A DNA stretch of 64,000 nucleotides, taken from contig NC_034011.1 of NCBI RefSeq assembly GCF_000346465.2, positions 13,825,339 to 13,889,338 on the forward strand. The letters are read 5' to 3'. Shown in pieces: positions 34,449-46,090 of the stretch. The notes beneath the pieces are model-generated. The model was given only the letters and a program-made list of their open reading frames with translations. It was not told where the DNA came from and ran no database searches. The position numbers and the translations under genes were made by a program. This stretch comes from Prunus persica (taxonomy: Eukaryota; Streptophyta; Magnoliopsida; Rosales; Rosaceae). Positions within the stretch are counted from its first letter, which is position 1. Every line of letters begins with the position of its first letter.

Positions 34449-34824
34449 TCACATCAAATACATGTCCACAAGAAGAAGCTTGTCAACTAGCCTTCTCACT
34501 TCCTTGATCAAGCCTGATAGGACACTTAGTGCTTCTGAATACTCCTTGCTTTCCATCAAAAGAGATGCAAGCCTGGCCTCCACTCGCTGTCGAAGGAAAG
34601 TTCGCTTCTCAGGGAAATCTGAAGATCAGATGTGCCTGATCCTCTGCTTGATTTTCTTGGCTAAGAAGATCCGTCAGATTTGTGATAGCCTCTTCCTTTA
34701 TCCGTAGAGCTTCAGAAGAAGAAGAAGAGTTTCAAGAATGCGATAAAGAATAGAAATGGCTTCAGATGGCCTCTAAAGCATGAGCAATCGAATCAGTAGT
34801 TGCTGGGAGATATGATGAAGACAT
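34449..34824 (-). pseudogene. RPN6: Captured fragment of 26S proteasome subunit RPN6 (PSMD11)
   Basis: RPN6 is a PCI-domain lid subunit that clamps the 26S proteasome together. The minus strand from 34824 reads MSSSYLPATTDSIAHALEAI, the plant RPN6 N-terminus. Then come a stop, SSSSSEALRIKEEAITNLTD and LLSQENQAED, a shortened GTSDLQISL block, and RTFLRQRVEARLASLLMESK followed by EYSEALSVLSGLIKEVRRL, ending VDKLLLVDMYLM. Stops, internal deletions and the missing C-terminal PCI domain rule out function. It is embedded in the CACTA subterminal array, so it was probably captured by the element. Exons appear joined, which hints at a processed or deleted source. Confidence 0.85.
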
Positions 34825-34879
34825 TGTCAATGCTTTGAACTATACAAGTCCTGCAGAAAGATAAAGGACCAAACTGTTA

Positions 34880-35987
34880 AAGAAACTGAAACAACGGCGG
34901 TTTTCTATTCTACCGTCGTCTTTTCTCGTCGTCTATATTAAGGTAAGATGGCGGTAGATTTATAATTACCGACGTAGATTATTTTGTTAAACGTCGTTAA
35001 GTGTACTACAACCGACGTGGATTTTATTTTTAAATTATAAATAGAGTTTTTTTCCCGAATTCTTTCAGTTTTAGTTTTCAATTACAAAGCGTGATAAATA
35101 GATTTTTCTTTCCCAAGGAAATTTAAAATGAGGGAAATTAATGTTCTAGAATTTGTAAACTAACACGACGCAATATTACTAACCCGAGGAAATTATAAAT
35201 AGATTTTGCTTTCCCGAAGAAATTTTAAATTAATTCAGTTTGAAACAACGACGGGTTTTTGTTATGCCGTCGTTTTTAACTAACACGACGCAATATTTGT
35301 TTTGCGATGTGGAATCTTTTCATTTAACGTCGTTAGGTTTAATATAACCGACGTGGATTTGAATTTTTAAATTATGAATAGAATTTTTTTTCCCGTGACC
35401 TTTCTGTTTATTTTTCAATTACAGTGCGTTATAAATAGAGTTTTTTCTTATTAAGACGACGGTTTAAATTAAAGGTACGACGTATAAAATGAATAAATAC
35501 GACGTTAAATTTTATTGTACGATTTAAAGATAACGTCGTAGAACTATACGAGAATGACGTCGATATATTTATATTTTCCGTCGTTGTACTTTAATTTAAT
35601 ACGGCGATATTTTGTATTTTAAAGCCGTGGATTTGTTTGTAATTATACGGCGTCTTATACGAAAACCTCGTCGTGTTATTTTATGAGTAAAAACGGCGGT
35701 TTTTATTGAAATCGTCGTCTTTACTTTCTACGTCGGTCGATTCATAACTTCTGTTGTTCTTTGTTGGCATTGATTTTACACTGCGGAAATCTGTTTCAAA
35801 TAGACGTCGGTTGTTTAATTAGGTACGTCGTTGTTTTTGAACAGCCATTTGAATCTCCATTTTTTAGTTGTCTAAGGTTGTATTACACGACGGTGTTTTT
35901 AGAACCGTCATCTTTTTAAAAACCACGACGGTTTTCACTTAGACCGTCGTTGTTTTCTGGTCGTCTTTTTCACTTTTTGTAGTAGTG
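34880..35987 (-). repeat. Subterminal repeat array, part 2, to the CACTA terminus
   Basis: Contains repeated TTTCCCG...AAATTATAAATAGA blocks (about 35030-35110, 35170-35230, 35370-35450) as well as CpG motifs, and ends in the perfect terminus at 35987. The longer blocks show internal amplification of the array. Confidence 0.78.
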
Positions 35988-35988
35988 A

Positions 35989-38081
35989 CCTTATTTCAAT
36001 AATAGACCAATAGAAATAAATACAATTGAAATAGATAACAATAATCAAAAGAATAACTGCCCTAACATAGAAAAACAAAAGACTTATTCATTAATAACAA
36101 TTAATTGTGAGTTAGAATTGTCAAAAGAAAATAAAATTCAAACAACAGCCATGATAGATACAAGAAGCACAAAAAATGTAATAAAAGAAGAGTTATTGCC
36201 AAAACAATTTAGACAAAAACTAGCTAGACCAATAAGAATTATACAGTTTGACACAAGACCTGTATACTTAACACACTGTATTAATAATGTATCAATTATG
36301 ATAGAAGGACAACGGTTTAATTTACCCTTAACCTTTATATCCCCAGTAGAATCATATCATTTTATCTTAGGATTAAATTTCTTAAAAAGTTTACAAGGAG
36401 GATTTTTATATACATCTCCAGACATTACAGTTTTTAATAAAGGAATAATCACAACAGATCAAAGTAATATATTAGAGTCTTATAATAGTATTAACATAGA
36501 AGAACAAAATTTTAAATATAACATGGAAGAATTAGAAGAAATAAGTAAAGAAAAAATAGATTAACAAAATAATCTAGAATATGATGACATAATATTTGAT
36601 TATGAATATCCAATTACAAGAAACCTAGAACCTTTAGAAATTATGCAAATAGATAGACCAAAAAATTTAGAAGAATTGTTACAATTAGCTGAACAAACTA
36701 GAATTGTTGGAGAAGATCCCCAATTACATTGGAATAAAAATAAGATTTTAGCAAAATTAGACATTATTAATCCAGACTTAACAATTAAAACAACAGATAT
36801 GCCTTGTAACTTGTTAGATAAGCAAGAATTTGAACATCGAATAAAAGAACTTTTAAACCTAAAAGTAATTAGACCTTCAAAATCTAGACATAGATCAGTA
36901 GCCTTTGTAGTTAGAAAACATTCAGAACTTAAGAGAGGTAAAGCTAGAATAGTGTATAATTATAGGAGATTAAATGATAATACTTATGAAGATAGTTATA
37001 AACTACCAAATAAAGATGAACTTATGAATAAAATTCAAGAAAGTAAATATTTTAGTAAATTTGATTGTAAATCAGGATTTTGGCAAACTAGATTAGCAGA
37101 AGAATCAATCCAATGGACAACATTTACTTGTACAGAAGGACATTTTGAATGGCTTGTAATGCCATTTGGATTAAAAAATGCACCATCGATTTTCCAAAGA
37201 AAGATGGACCAAAGCTTCAAAAAGTATGATAATTTTTGTAGTGTGTATGTAGATGATATATTAGTTCATAGTAAAAATAAAAATGAACATAGCAAACACT
37301 TAGAAATTATTTTAAAAGAATTTATTGATAATGGTGTAGTTATAAGTAGGAATAAAATAGAATTTGAAAAACAAGATATAGAATTCTTAGGTATGTATAT
37401 TAAGTCAGGAACTATACAATTACAAGAACACATAGCTAAAAAAGTGTTAAAATTTTTAGATAGATTAGAGGATAAAAAACAATTACAAGCATTTTTAGGC
37501 TTATTAAATTATGTTAGTAGTTTTATTCCTGATTTAGGAAGAAAGATTGCAGCATTGCATAGTAAAACTAGTAAAACGGGTCAAAAATATTTTAATAGTG
37601 AAGATATTAAATTAGTTCAAAGTATTAAACAAGATATAACTCAACTTAAACATTTAGCATTACCATTAGATAATAATTACAAAATAGTTGAAATAGACGC
37701 ATCATCAATAGGATGGGTAGAAATATTATATCAGAAGAAACATAAAGAAGAACCAAATCTGAAGAAAAAGTTTGTAGATATGCATCAGGAAAATTTAATG
37801 ATATACAGGCTAGACTTCTAGCTACTGACTTAGAAATATTAGGAGTCATTAACTCCTTTGAAGCATTTTCATTGTTTTTACATAATGAAATATTTACTAT
37901 TAGAACAGATTGTCAGAATATTGTTTCTCATTATAATAAAATTACTTCTAATAAACAAGTAGCCCGAAGATGGGTCAATTTTGTTGATTCTATTACAGAA
38001 AATGAATTTAGACCGATATTTGAGCATATTAAAGGTATGGATAATACTTTAGCAGATATCTTATCCCGTATTATTTATTAA
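35989..38081 (+). pseudogene. Endogenous pararetrovirus (Caulimoviridae) protease-RT-RNase H, broken
   Basis: An old viral copy in the plant genome, not an active virus. The reading frame is open from the CACTA boundary and is very AT-rich, unlike its neighbours. Order: aspartic protease region (36140-36410, with the active-site motif changed from DTG to DTR), reverse transcriptase (about 36830-37500, with the catalytic YVDD box near 37245) and RNase H (37660-38081). Breaks: a stop at 36562-36564, a one-base frameshift between about 37765 and 37780 inside RNase H, and loss of everything upstream where movement and coat protein domains would lie. The domain order and RT type fit Caulimoviridae; a florendovirus- or petuvirus-like lineage is possible but unproven. 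Confidence 0.85.
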
Positions 38082-38095
38082 CATGTATATAGTAT

Positions 38096-39616
38096 TTTGG
38101 ACCATTGTCATCTGGCAGCAAAAATAATGGTACGCCATCACCAATTGGTAATCCATTAAGCATAAATAGTCAAACATGTTCTGTAGTAAATACTTATTTT
38201 TATAATGAAATTTCAGTACAAGAAGTTAGAAATCCTGCTTTAAAATATTGTACTTAAGCATCATTAGCAGATAAACAAAAAGTTCTTTTAGACAACTTTG
38301 GAATATTAGAACTAATACTGAAAGCATGAGAAGAGGGCATGAAAAACTTATTAGAGTTCTTGAGCAAGAGTTTTTAGCATATAATTATGATTATAAAAGA
38401 GCAAAACAACAACTTTCTTTTTTGCAGGAAAAACATGAAGAGCAAAAGAAGGGATATGATACAATAGTAAAAAATTTTAGAATCATTAATTTAAGATGTC
38501 AAATTCTATAAGAAAAAGAGGCTAATGAGCCCAACTTACTTGAGCTTGGTTTCATTCGGCTCCTTTATGTAAGATGGATAAATTCCCAGATTAAGACATG
38601 AACGAAATAAAAAAAAAATTCCACCCATAACATCTATGTCAGCTTTTCTGTCTGAATGTATTCAGAACAACCCGCTTTCTAGACGATCCCTAATAGAAAA
38701 GAGGGGGATTATAAAAATATTTCTAGTTACTTCGTTCTCTATTTCTATTTGAGAGAATCCTTAGGAAAAGCATTTTGTTTCCACCGAGCAAAAACAATTT
38801 GTCAATGTCTCTAGTAAACCAAAGTCATTGTTTAATAGCTATTTCACTTGAGCAAAAAACTAAAAATTCATATTTTCTTCAAACTCTAGTTAGAGAAAGG
38901 TATAAATTTTTACCACAAGATGTTAAGAGTCATATAATTAGATTAGAGTATGAGCAAAATACATCTCTTCAACTATATATCCAAGCTTTTCTTTTCAATT
39001 TAAAAAGTAATCCACACTTTGGCATCAAAATTATTACCAAAAGCTGTTCTCATTATACTATTCACTTAGCTAGTATTAACATGGTTGAATATATAAAACT
39101 GCATTTTGAGCATAAACAAAAAACAATCACAGTTACTCTAGCATTTTTGGCAGAATATGGTTATTTAGGTCAACTTTATATTGAAAGTAGTGATCATTTA
39201 GATTCATTCTCTTCAAAATTTAAAGAAGTCATAAGTTTTTATCTTCCTCTTTGGAAAAATGTAAAATTAGATTTCACCAGCATACCCCTAGAATGGTTTG
39301 AGGATAATATTTACCCAAACAAAGGGCAACATAGAATTATTATTTCTTTTAATGAACTGTTTAGTCCGGTAGAATCAGCAAAAACATGAATTCCTACTAA
39401 GCAAGACATTCAAAAATATAGAGGAGCAATCATAGCTGAGCAACAATTGTTCAATGATGATCGTCTGACCCTCCTTCACCAATCCAAGTTTATCAAGGTT
39501 TATTCAGAATCTACATCCAGGAGACCAGATGACATATATGAATACATGATAAGTACAACATGAGCAAAAGTTTTTGATGAAATCTATAACCAGATAGGAG
39601 AACAGATTACAGCATA
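38096..39616 (+). pseudogene. Second reading frame of the endogenous pararetrovirus, interrupted
   Basis: Same AT-rich codon use as the upstream pol remnant. Segments: 38096-38255, a coiled-coil-like stretch at 38326-38511, and 38790-39389, continuing in frame past a TGA at 39387-39389 to another TGA near 39560 and a final TAA near 39616. Several stops, a frame change and an inserted plastid fragment (38520-38785) break it. I do not recognise a functional domain. Position downstream of pol suits the second ORF of unknown function known in florendoviruses; that link is inference. Confidence 0.55.
38520..38785. other. Probable plastid DNA insertion (NUPT), ndhB intron-like
   Basis: About 265 bp whose style differs from both flanks: TTGAGCTTGGTTTCATTCGG, then CCACCCATAACATCTATGTC, TCTAGACGATCCCTAATAG and GAGAATCCTTAGGAAAAGCA. 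I recognise these as chloroplast sequence, most like the group II intron of ndhB in the plastid inverted repeat. It lies between two parts of the pararetroviral second frame, so it arrived after the viral integration. Confidence 0.68.
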
Positions 39617-40188
39617 AGACAATGACAACACATACTAGAACAACTTAGGAGAAGAACAGCTACACAATTGTTTGGATGTGGTCACCAAATCCAAGCCAAA
39701 CAAAGTCAAGTGAAAACCCAAATGCCTAGCCAAAACAAAAGATATTGTTGTTTAGAATAACAATAGTCAAATAATAAATAAATAGATTGGTAAGGTCCAT
39801 AAGCTTGGCTTGGGGCCAGCCAAGAGGTTTAAGAAAATGAAGAATTCTCACCACCAAAAATTAGTTGGAGTGTAGGTTTCCTTCAATGGCAGCTGGAATA
39901 GTAAAAGGAAAGTAAGTTATTGAGCTGAGATTTTTTTATCAAGCTACAGCAGCGGGGTTCAGACCTTTGGGTGATATCAGGAAGGCCAAAGCCAATCTCC
40001 ACGTTGATATCTGTTTTGAATTGAAAAGCCAAGCCCCACATTAATATTTGTGCTGTGAGTTGAAAGGTTGCCTAGTCAAAGCCAACCTGTTGCTGATCAG
40101 GCCGCAAGTTTCAATGACTGAAACAATTGATTACATATATATATAGTATTATATATATTCAATTGATTATATGTATATAGTATTATAT
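39617..40188. other. Spacer, possibly outer gypsy LTR sequence; no gene
   Basis: Contains AT dinucleotide runs near 40130-40185 and GGCTTGGGGCCAGCCAAG-like text. No coding or RNA feature recognised. Confidence 0.45.
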
Positions 40189-40369
40189 AGTCCTGATCTC
40201 TTGGACCACAGGAGTCCAAGAAATTTGTGGTCACTCACCGTTGGATGCAAATTCAACGGTTCACTCACTCTTGCACTCATTTTAATAAACTTTTTTCAAC
40301 CATTGGATTAATATCCAACGGTGGGTGACCACAATCTCTTGGACCCCTGTGGTCCAAGAGATCGGGACT
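40189..40369. mobile_element. MITE, 181 bp, with inverted repeats of about 60 bp
   Basis: The left end AGTCCTGATCTCTTGGACCA and the complement of the right end, AGTCCCGATCTCTTGGACCA, match for about 60 bp, including GTGGTCACCCACCGTTGGAT-type sequence. TAGTATTATAT occurs on both flanks and may be the target duplication, but the surroundings are themselves TA-rich repeats. No coding capacity. Superfamily unassigned. Confidence 0.8.
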
Positions 40370-40879
40370 GTAGTATTATATATTCGATTGGTTATATATA
40401 TATAGTATTATATATATTGAATTGGTTATGTTATTGGTTAATATTATATATTATTTCAATTGACTGTATGTATATATATATAATATTATATATATGATAG
40501 GTTAATTGATGTCTTCGACTTGGTTGAGAGAATGGCCTCTTGAAGTTGTTTGGACAATGGAGTTGGCTGGGACAAGTTAAGGACTTGGCAGGAAGAGTGG
40601 TCAAGTCAGACCCATGTGGGTCATCTTGATAATTCAAAGGTGGGCAAGACTTTGGAAGACAAAAATGATCCTTGGCTTTGTAATGGTTTCTTGGCTTACA
40701 TATATAATTATTAATTATTATATATGTAGTTTTATCAAAATAGGAATATTAAGTGTTTTCTTAATTCAAAGATTTTGTGGGCTCATCACGAGTTGGTCAT
40801 ACGTCAAAGAAGCTTACGCAATTCATTGGGCTCTCATGCCTCCCCAACATCGGTGTATTATTTTCAATCAAGACTAGGA

Positions 40880-41750
40880 CTCCGGAAGCCATGATGTCTC
40901 ACCATATGTCAAGCCAAGTCCTCGGAGGTCCAAGCCCAACCCGCAAAAGTAGGTCCAGAAACTCCGGAAATTTTCATGCACGTGACAAGATCCATCCAAG
41001 GAAAGCAATCAAAGATAGTTGATGTCAATCTGGAACGTTCCTAAGGAGGAGAGAATCGATTGATCAGATTTGCAATCCAAAGATCTCATTCGAATCAATT
41101 CCATGAATTTAGGAAGCCACACAAGGAAAGATTCTAAACGAGGCTGACCTTTTGGCCATTTAATGGCCAGCCCATGGGCTGACGAATGCCCCTATATAAA
41201 CTACATCAGACAAAGAGCAAAGGGACCCGACATCAGACACAAAAACCTACTTTTTGTCTTTCAATTTTTCTATCCCTAGACTAGGTTTTTATTTTCCAAG
41301 CAAGTAGACTAGCTCAGTTCTTCACTTTCGTTAGTGTAAGTTTAATTTCTTATATTTTCCTTTACGTTGTTTTAAGATTCAATTTTATCGCTTTATTGTT
41401 AATTGTTATCAAATTTGCTTTAAGCTTAATTTAATTTCAAATTACTTTATTTTATTGCCTTTATCATTTATATCATTCTTATTTCGTTCTTCACTTAATT
41501 TAAGTTCATCTATCGCTTTGATTTACTTTATCGCACTTCAATTCTCGTCTCTAAATTTAATCGCATCCTTTAATTTAATTTGCATCGTTATCATTAAAAA
41601 TCTCAAAAATACCAAAATACCTATACGAAACCTAACCATCCTCGACCCCGAGGAAGTGAAAGAACCTAGGCCAAGAGGAGGTTCCTTGCTTGGCCGATCA
41701 ATCAACTAGTTAGAAGTCAGAAGCGCAAACACAACAATCCAACCTTTTCA
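40880..41750 (+). mobile_element. LTR/leader region of the outer Tat-like Ty3/gypsy element
   Basis: Second copy of the sequence at 6200-7180, including CATGCACGTGAC, a TATATAAA promoter-like box near 41192-41199 and the CCTAGGCCAAGAGGAGG block near 41665. The gag ATG follows at 41930. Exact LTR ends are not resolved; the left end may lie further upstream. Confidence 0.65.
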
Positions 41751-41929
41751 ATTCAAGCAAGTCAATGGCTTGGTGGTGGCACGCCTAAGCAATCTAAAAG
41801 AAGAAGGACCAAAAACTCCTTCAATCGACCTACTCAGCCGAAAAAAGGGAAACATAATTTGGCAGAGTTTGGACTAGAAGAGGTCGAGAGTTTGGAGAGT
41901 CTAGACTTCGTTCAGAATCAGAGACAAGT

Positions 41930-43555
41930 ATGGCTGGTTCACTTCCCATGAACACTCAGCCACAAAATCTTATGAATGGACAACAAAGCCAAAACGGCAT
42001 CGGCCGAGCTACGGCCGTCGACCCCAACCATGTGGTGGTCAAAGATGTTACGAAAGCCGATGGAGGACCAGTCTTGAGGCCAAATCCGGCCACTTCATTG
42101 GAGATCCAACAGCTCATCCGAGCAATGGGGACATGAAACCAACTCAACCATCAACGATTACAAGATATGGCTCAAACCATAGCAACCCAAAATGCTTAGA
42201 TAAATGAGAGGTTTGATCGATTGCTAGGCCAAAATGGCCAAAATGGGAATCAGATGGCTCCAAATGGAGTGCCAGCTGAGGGGCCTCAAGTAGAGGTTCA
42301 ACCAAACGTCTTGGGGGCGAACCCGCCTCAACTGAATCCACCAGCTGGGGATAATCTAGCCCCAGCGATCAATGTTCCGCCGATAGGTAATAACCCATAT
42401 GTGGCGGCCAACCAATTCCAAAGATTCCTGCCATATAACCAATTCCATCCACAAGTCCACCAGGGGGCAGGAATCAACTTCGCTGGTCCCCATATTAACC
42501 AATTCACTGGAATCGACGGGTGGAATAATCTTGAGGGGAATGCAAACTTGAATAATCCACTACTAGGAAACCAAGCGATCGACCGAGGGGCGATTGAACA
42601 GATGATCCAGGATATGGTGCCTAATGCTAGGAGGATTGGTAGACCAGTTTATCGGAGGCCTTATCTGGAGCATTTTGATCAAGAGGAGTTTCCACGAGGA
42701 TTCAAAGTTCCGGACTTTGCATTGTTTTCAGGAGACGGATTTCAGTCGACTGTGGAGCATATTGGCCGATTCACGGCTCAATGTGCTGAAAACGGACATC
42801 GTGAGGCCTTGAAATTAAGGCTATTCCCGAGTACCTTCACAGGGGCTGCTTTTTCATGGTATGTCAAACTTCCTCAGAACTCAGTTCCAAATTGGTAGAC
42901 CATGGAGCAAATCTTCCATGAACAATTTTATCGACCAGAGCCAGAGGTTTCGATGGCCAACTTGGCCAAGATGCGTCAAGGATCAAATGAGTCAATCCAA
43001 GAATACTTGGGGAAGTTCAGAGAAGCAAGGGTTAGATGTAAGGTTAACATGCCTGAACATGAGTTCGTGAAGTTGGCCCAACGTGGATTATTACTCGATC
43101 TCCAGAAGAAGTTTGAGGGTATTGAGTTTCGCGATATCTACGACCTCCTACTTCGAGTGGATCGATATGAAGCTCTTCTAAAGGAGGAACAACAAAAGAA
43201 CCGGCCAACATCTCAGCCGACCTTTTATAGAGATCTACGAAAACCTTCCACCTCTAGAACCACAGCTGTCCATGCAGTGGATATTGAAGATTTGGACTCG
43301 GAGGAAAAAACCGAGGAAGTCTTCCAAGAGGAAGAAGAAGAATCGGCTAGAATAAACTTGGCTGAAATCGTGGCCAGCGGACCACACGTATGCAAGGCTT
43401 TATCTAAAACCTCCAAGGATCGGAGGCCGACGACGGTCCAGATTTCTATGTTTAGTGGAACCTCACAAAAGGGAATCGGAACCAAGTCCTATACCTTTGA
43501 CATTTCAAAAGCCGAACTAATCTTTGACATTTCAAAAGATGATAAAATTGCCTAA
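41930..43555 (+). pseudogene. Outer Ty3/gypsy element: Gag with three nonsense codons
   Basis: One frame from ATG 41930 (MAGSLPMNTQPQN) to TAA 43553, interrupted by TGA 42134-42136, TAG 42197-42199 and TAG 42896-42898. The N-terminal half is Asn/Pro/Gln-rich. The retrotransposon Gag core runs from about 42690 (FKVPDFALFSGDG), through FTAQCAENGH, LRLFPSTFTGAAFSWYVKLP and FHEQFYRPEPEVSMANLAKM, to about 43180. An acidic tail follows. Conservation between the stops shows that the stops are recent relative to the family. It is part of one element with 43556-45960, 54478-56368 and 61273-63394. Confidence 0.88.
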
Positions 43556-45960
43556 TAGTCATGATATTCCGTCGGCTAATGAACTTAGAAATAAGACTTT
43601 TTGCAAATGGCATAATGTATGGTCTCACACAACTAACAATTGCCTTGTTTTTCGAAATGTTGTGCAGGACCTCATCGATCGAAAAGTCTTGAAATTTCAT
43701 GAGAAAGCTACAATGGGCGTTGATCAGAATCCATTTCCTAATGCTCAGGCCAACATGGTGAAGTCAACTTCCCAAGGCCAGATCAGCCTCAACCAAGGTT
43801 GGACTTAGATGGCTCTGGAAAAGCAGCAGCTGAGAGAAGAGAAAGGGAGACCCAGGTGGATCCTAAAGCGAAGGGTAAGGCCAAGATGTATCTGGAAATG
43901 ACTAAGGCTCTCAATGAAAGGATTCCAATTAAGGAAGAACCTCCCAAGGCCATTGTGTTATGCAGTCGATGTCAATGTGAGGTCTCATTGGAGGTAGTTC
44001 CACCAAAGGCAAGGAGCCATCCAGAGAATCAACTAGGGAGTCGGCCAAGGAGCAAGCCCAGACAATTAGGCCCAAAAGTGCCGAGAAGAACATGATGAAA
44101 AGTCCGGCTGAGAATTACGGCCCACATAGCCAAAGGGACATGACATATATAAGGCCGAACAAACAGCCATTACATGAGTATCAAGATAGGTACGAGAAGC
44201 CACGATATCAGCCTAAGAGAAGAAGTCAGCAGATGCCACTAAGGTATGAGGATGTTGATCCGTTGAACCCAAGCCGAAACCAAAATAGAAGCATGTGGGT
44301 TTCGGTGGGAGAAGGAAAGAATCGAGAGGTGGCCTATGTATCAAGACCTCGCCCAACGAATGGTAGTGGTATTCCAACGTTCAAGATGCCAAACACCAAG
44401 GTAGGCCAATGGTATAGGAGCAGAGGTTCAAAGCTTCCTCCGATACCTCTAAACAAAACTCAAACAAGAAGGGCTAAGAGGCAATATGTTGCCTCATGTA
44501 ATGCAGAGTTCGAATGGGCGGACAAGAGACAAGCCCAACTTAACCGATTAGTCGAGCTTCGAGAAAAGCTTTGGCTGGAAGAGGTGGAGTTGGCCAAAGC
44601 CGATGCTGTGGCTTCGTTGGAGGCAGCAGCGGCGGAAGAAAGGAAAATCTGCCGGCAATCTCAGAGTTGGAGGCTCATTTAAGTGGAGCGTTTGAGGCAA
44701 ACAATTCCAAGGCCAAATCTAGTGGGCCAATGAAGGGGTTGGATGACGGACCATCAAAGGTGGAGAAACCTAGGAAGGTTTAGTTGAAGGCCAAACCTCC
44801 AGCCCTCAAGAATCAAGTAGCGACTAAGGTGGTATTAGCATCTGAGGTTGATGAGGAAAAAGAGAATGACCATGAAATGGTCGAGAATGTTAAGCGTAAA
44901 ACCCAAACGAGAGAAGACAAGCCAAAGGTAGAAGAAGACCAAGTTATGGTTGATGTTCAAACACCCGAAGCGGAAGAAAAGGTTGGGGCTAGGCCGATGT
45001 TGAGGCCATAGAAGCTTCAGAAAATCCAGAAGGCACTTTGGCTGCCGATGAAGAACTTTATGAGGAAGATGATGAGTATTTCGAAGAAGTTATGGAGCAA
45101 CTAGCTAAAGAACGCACGGAAGAGATGACCAAGTTTGAAAATGAACTAAAACTGGGCAAGGCCAAGGTGAAGTTTGGGGACTTCGATGAAGTTGAGGCCA
45201 TGGTCGTCACACTTCCGTTAATTTTCGAAGCTCAGCCAGGTCAACCAAATTCCACGGATGGGGATGTGTTTGATGAAATCGAATCCATATTTCAGATGGG
45301 AGAACCAAAGGAAATCGAAGTGATTCGAGAAATCTCGAAGGCAAAGGTAGCTCAGCCTCAAATCGTAGTGCCAAGTTTAGAAAAGAAAATGCCGGAGAAG
45401 GTGTGCTACGAAATGCCCACCAAGAAGATGGCATCCCGTCTTAAACCTCTATACGTGAGTGCTCATTTTGATGGGATTCCGTTGAGCAAAGTTTTAGTCA
45501 ACACAGGGGCCACGGTGAACATCCTCCCAGCCTCAGTGATGAAGAAATTGAAGAAGAGTTCAGACGAACTAATCCCGACCGAGGCAACAGTCAGTGGCTT
45601 TGTGGGTGATACCACAAGATCGAAGGGGATCATCCCACTCCAAGTCATAGTAGGAGGAAAGGTTAGGATGATAGCCTTCTTCGTGGTAGAAACAATGGCT
45701 CATTTTAGTGCGTTGTTGGGCCGAGATTGGATCCACGGAAGTATGTGTGTCCCTTCCTCGCTTCATCAGACCCTACAATTTTGGCACGAGGATGGGAGTG
45801 TGGAACTAGTTCAAGCCGATTCACGGCCTTTCATGGCCTTTCATGGCTTCAGCCAATGCGGTGGAGGCCAGATTCTATGAGGATGATCTTGGTCCTCTTT
45901 ATTTCACTGGGTCAGATAAGAACGGCTGACCTGCGAGAGTCTCGGCCTAAAAATTGATAG
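43556..45960 (+). pseudogene. Outer Ty3/gypsy element: nucleocapsid motif, linker and aspartic protease
   Basis: Just after gag a frame carries CKWHNVWSHTTNNC (about 43600), a CX2HX4HX4C zinc motif. A long charged, low-complexity linker follows in several broken frames (43800-45000). The 45038-45880 frame encodes the protease: KPLYVSAHFDGIPLSKVLVN, then TGATVN at about 45505, with the catalytic DTG changed to NTG, and LLGRDWIH at about 45715. The NTG change and multiple frame breaks mean no activity. The element is interrupted at about 46091 by the Athila-like insertion. Confidence 0.82.
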
Positions 45961-46090
45961 ACTTGGGGGCACATGATGCCTAAGCAGATGGGGAGCGCCC
46001 TATAATGGCTGATTTCTTCTTTCTCAATGAGTGATTCAACCATTGAGGAAGAGAAAAGAGCCGCGGTGGAAGACACTTTGAGACAGCTGA

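Larger units (their letters stand above)
31990..35987 (-). mobile_element. Second CACTA element with gene fragments; left end not found
   Basis: Its right terminus is a perfect complement of CACTACTACAAAAAGTG at 35971-35987. Going left on the minus strand are a long subterminal array, a leader-like region (33350-33960), a truncated transposase start and then GTE sequence. An RPN6 fragment sits in the array. Two coding fragments from unrelated host genes and no transposase core suggest a Pack-CACTA. I found no matching CACTA end to the left, so 31990 is only the limit of recognisable content. Confidence 0.7.

Noticed and set aside
36118..36564. Functional viral protease
   Set aside because: Active-site triad is altered (DTR) and the frame is closed by a stop before the reverse transcriptase.
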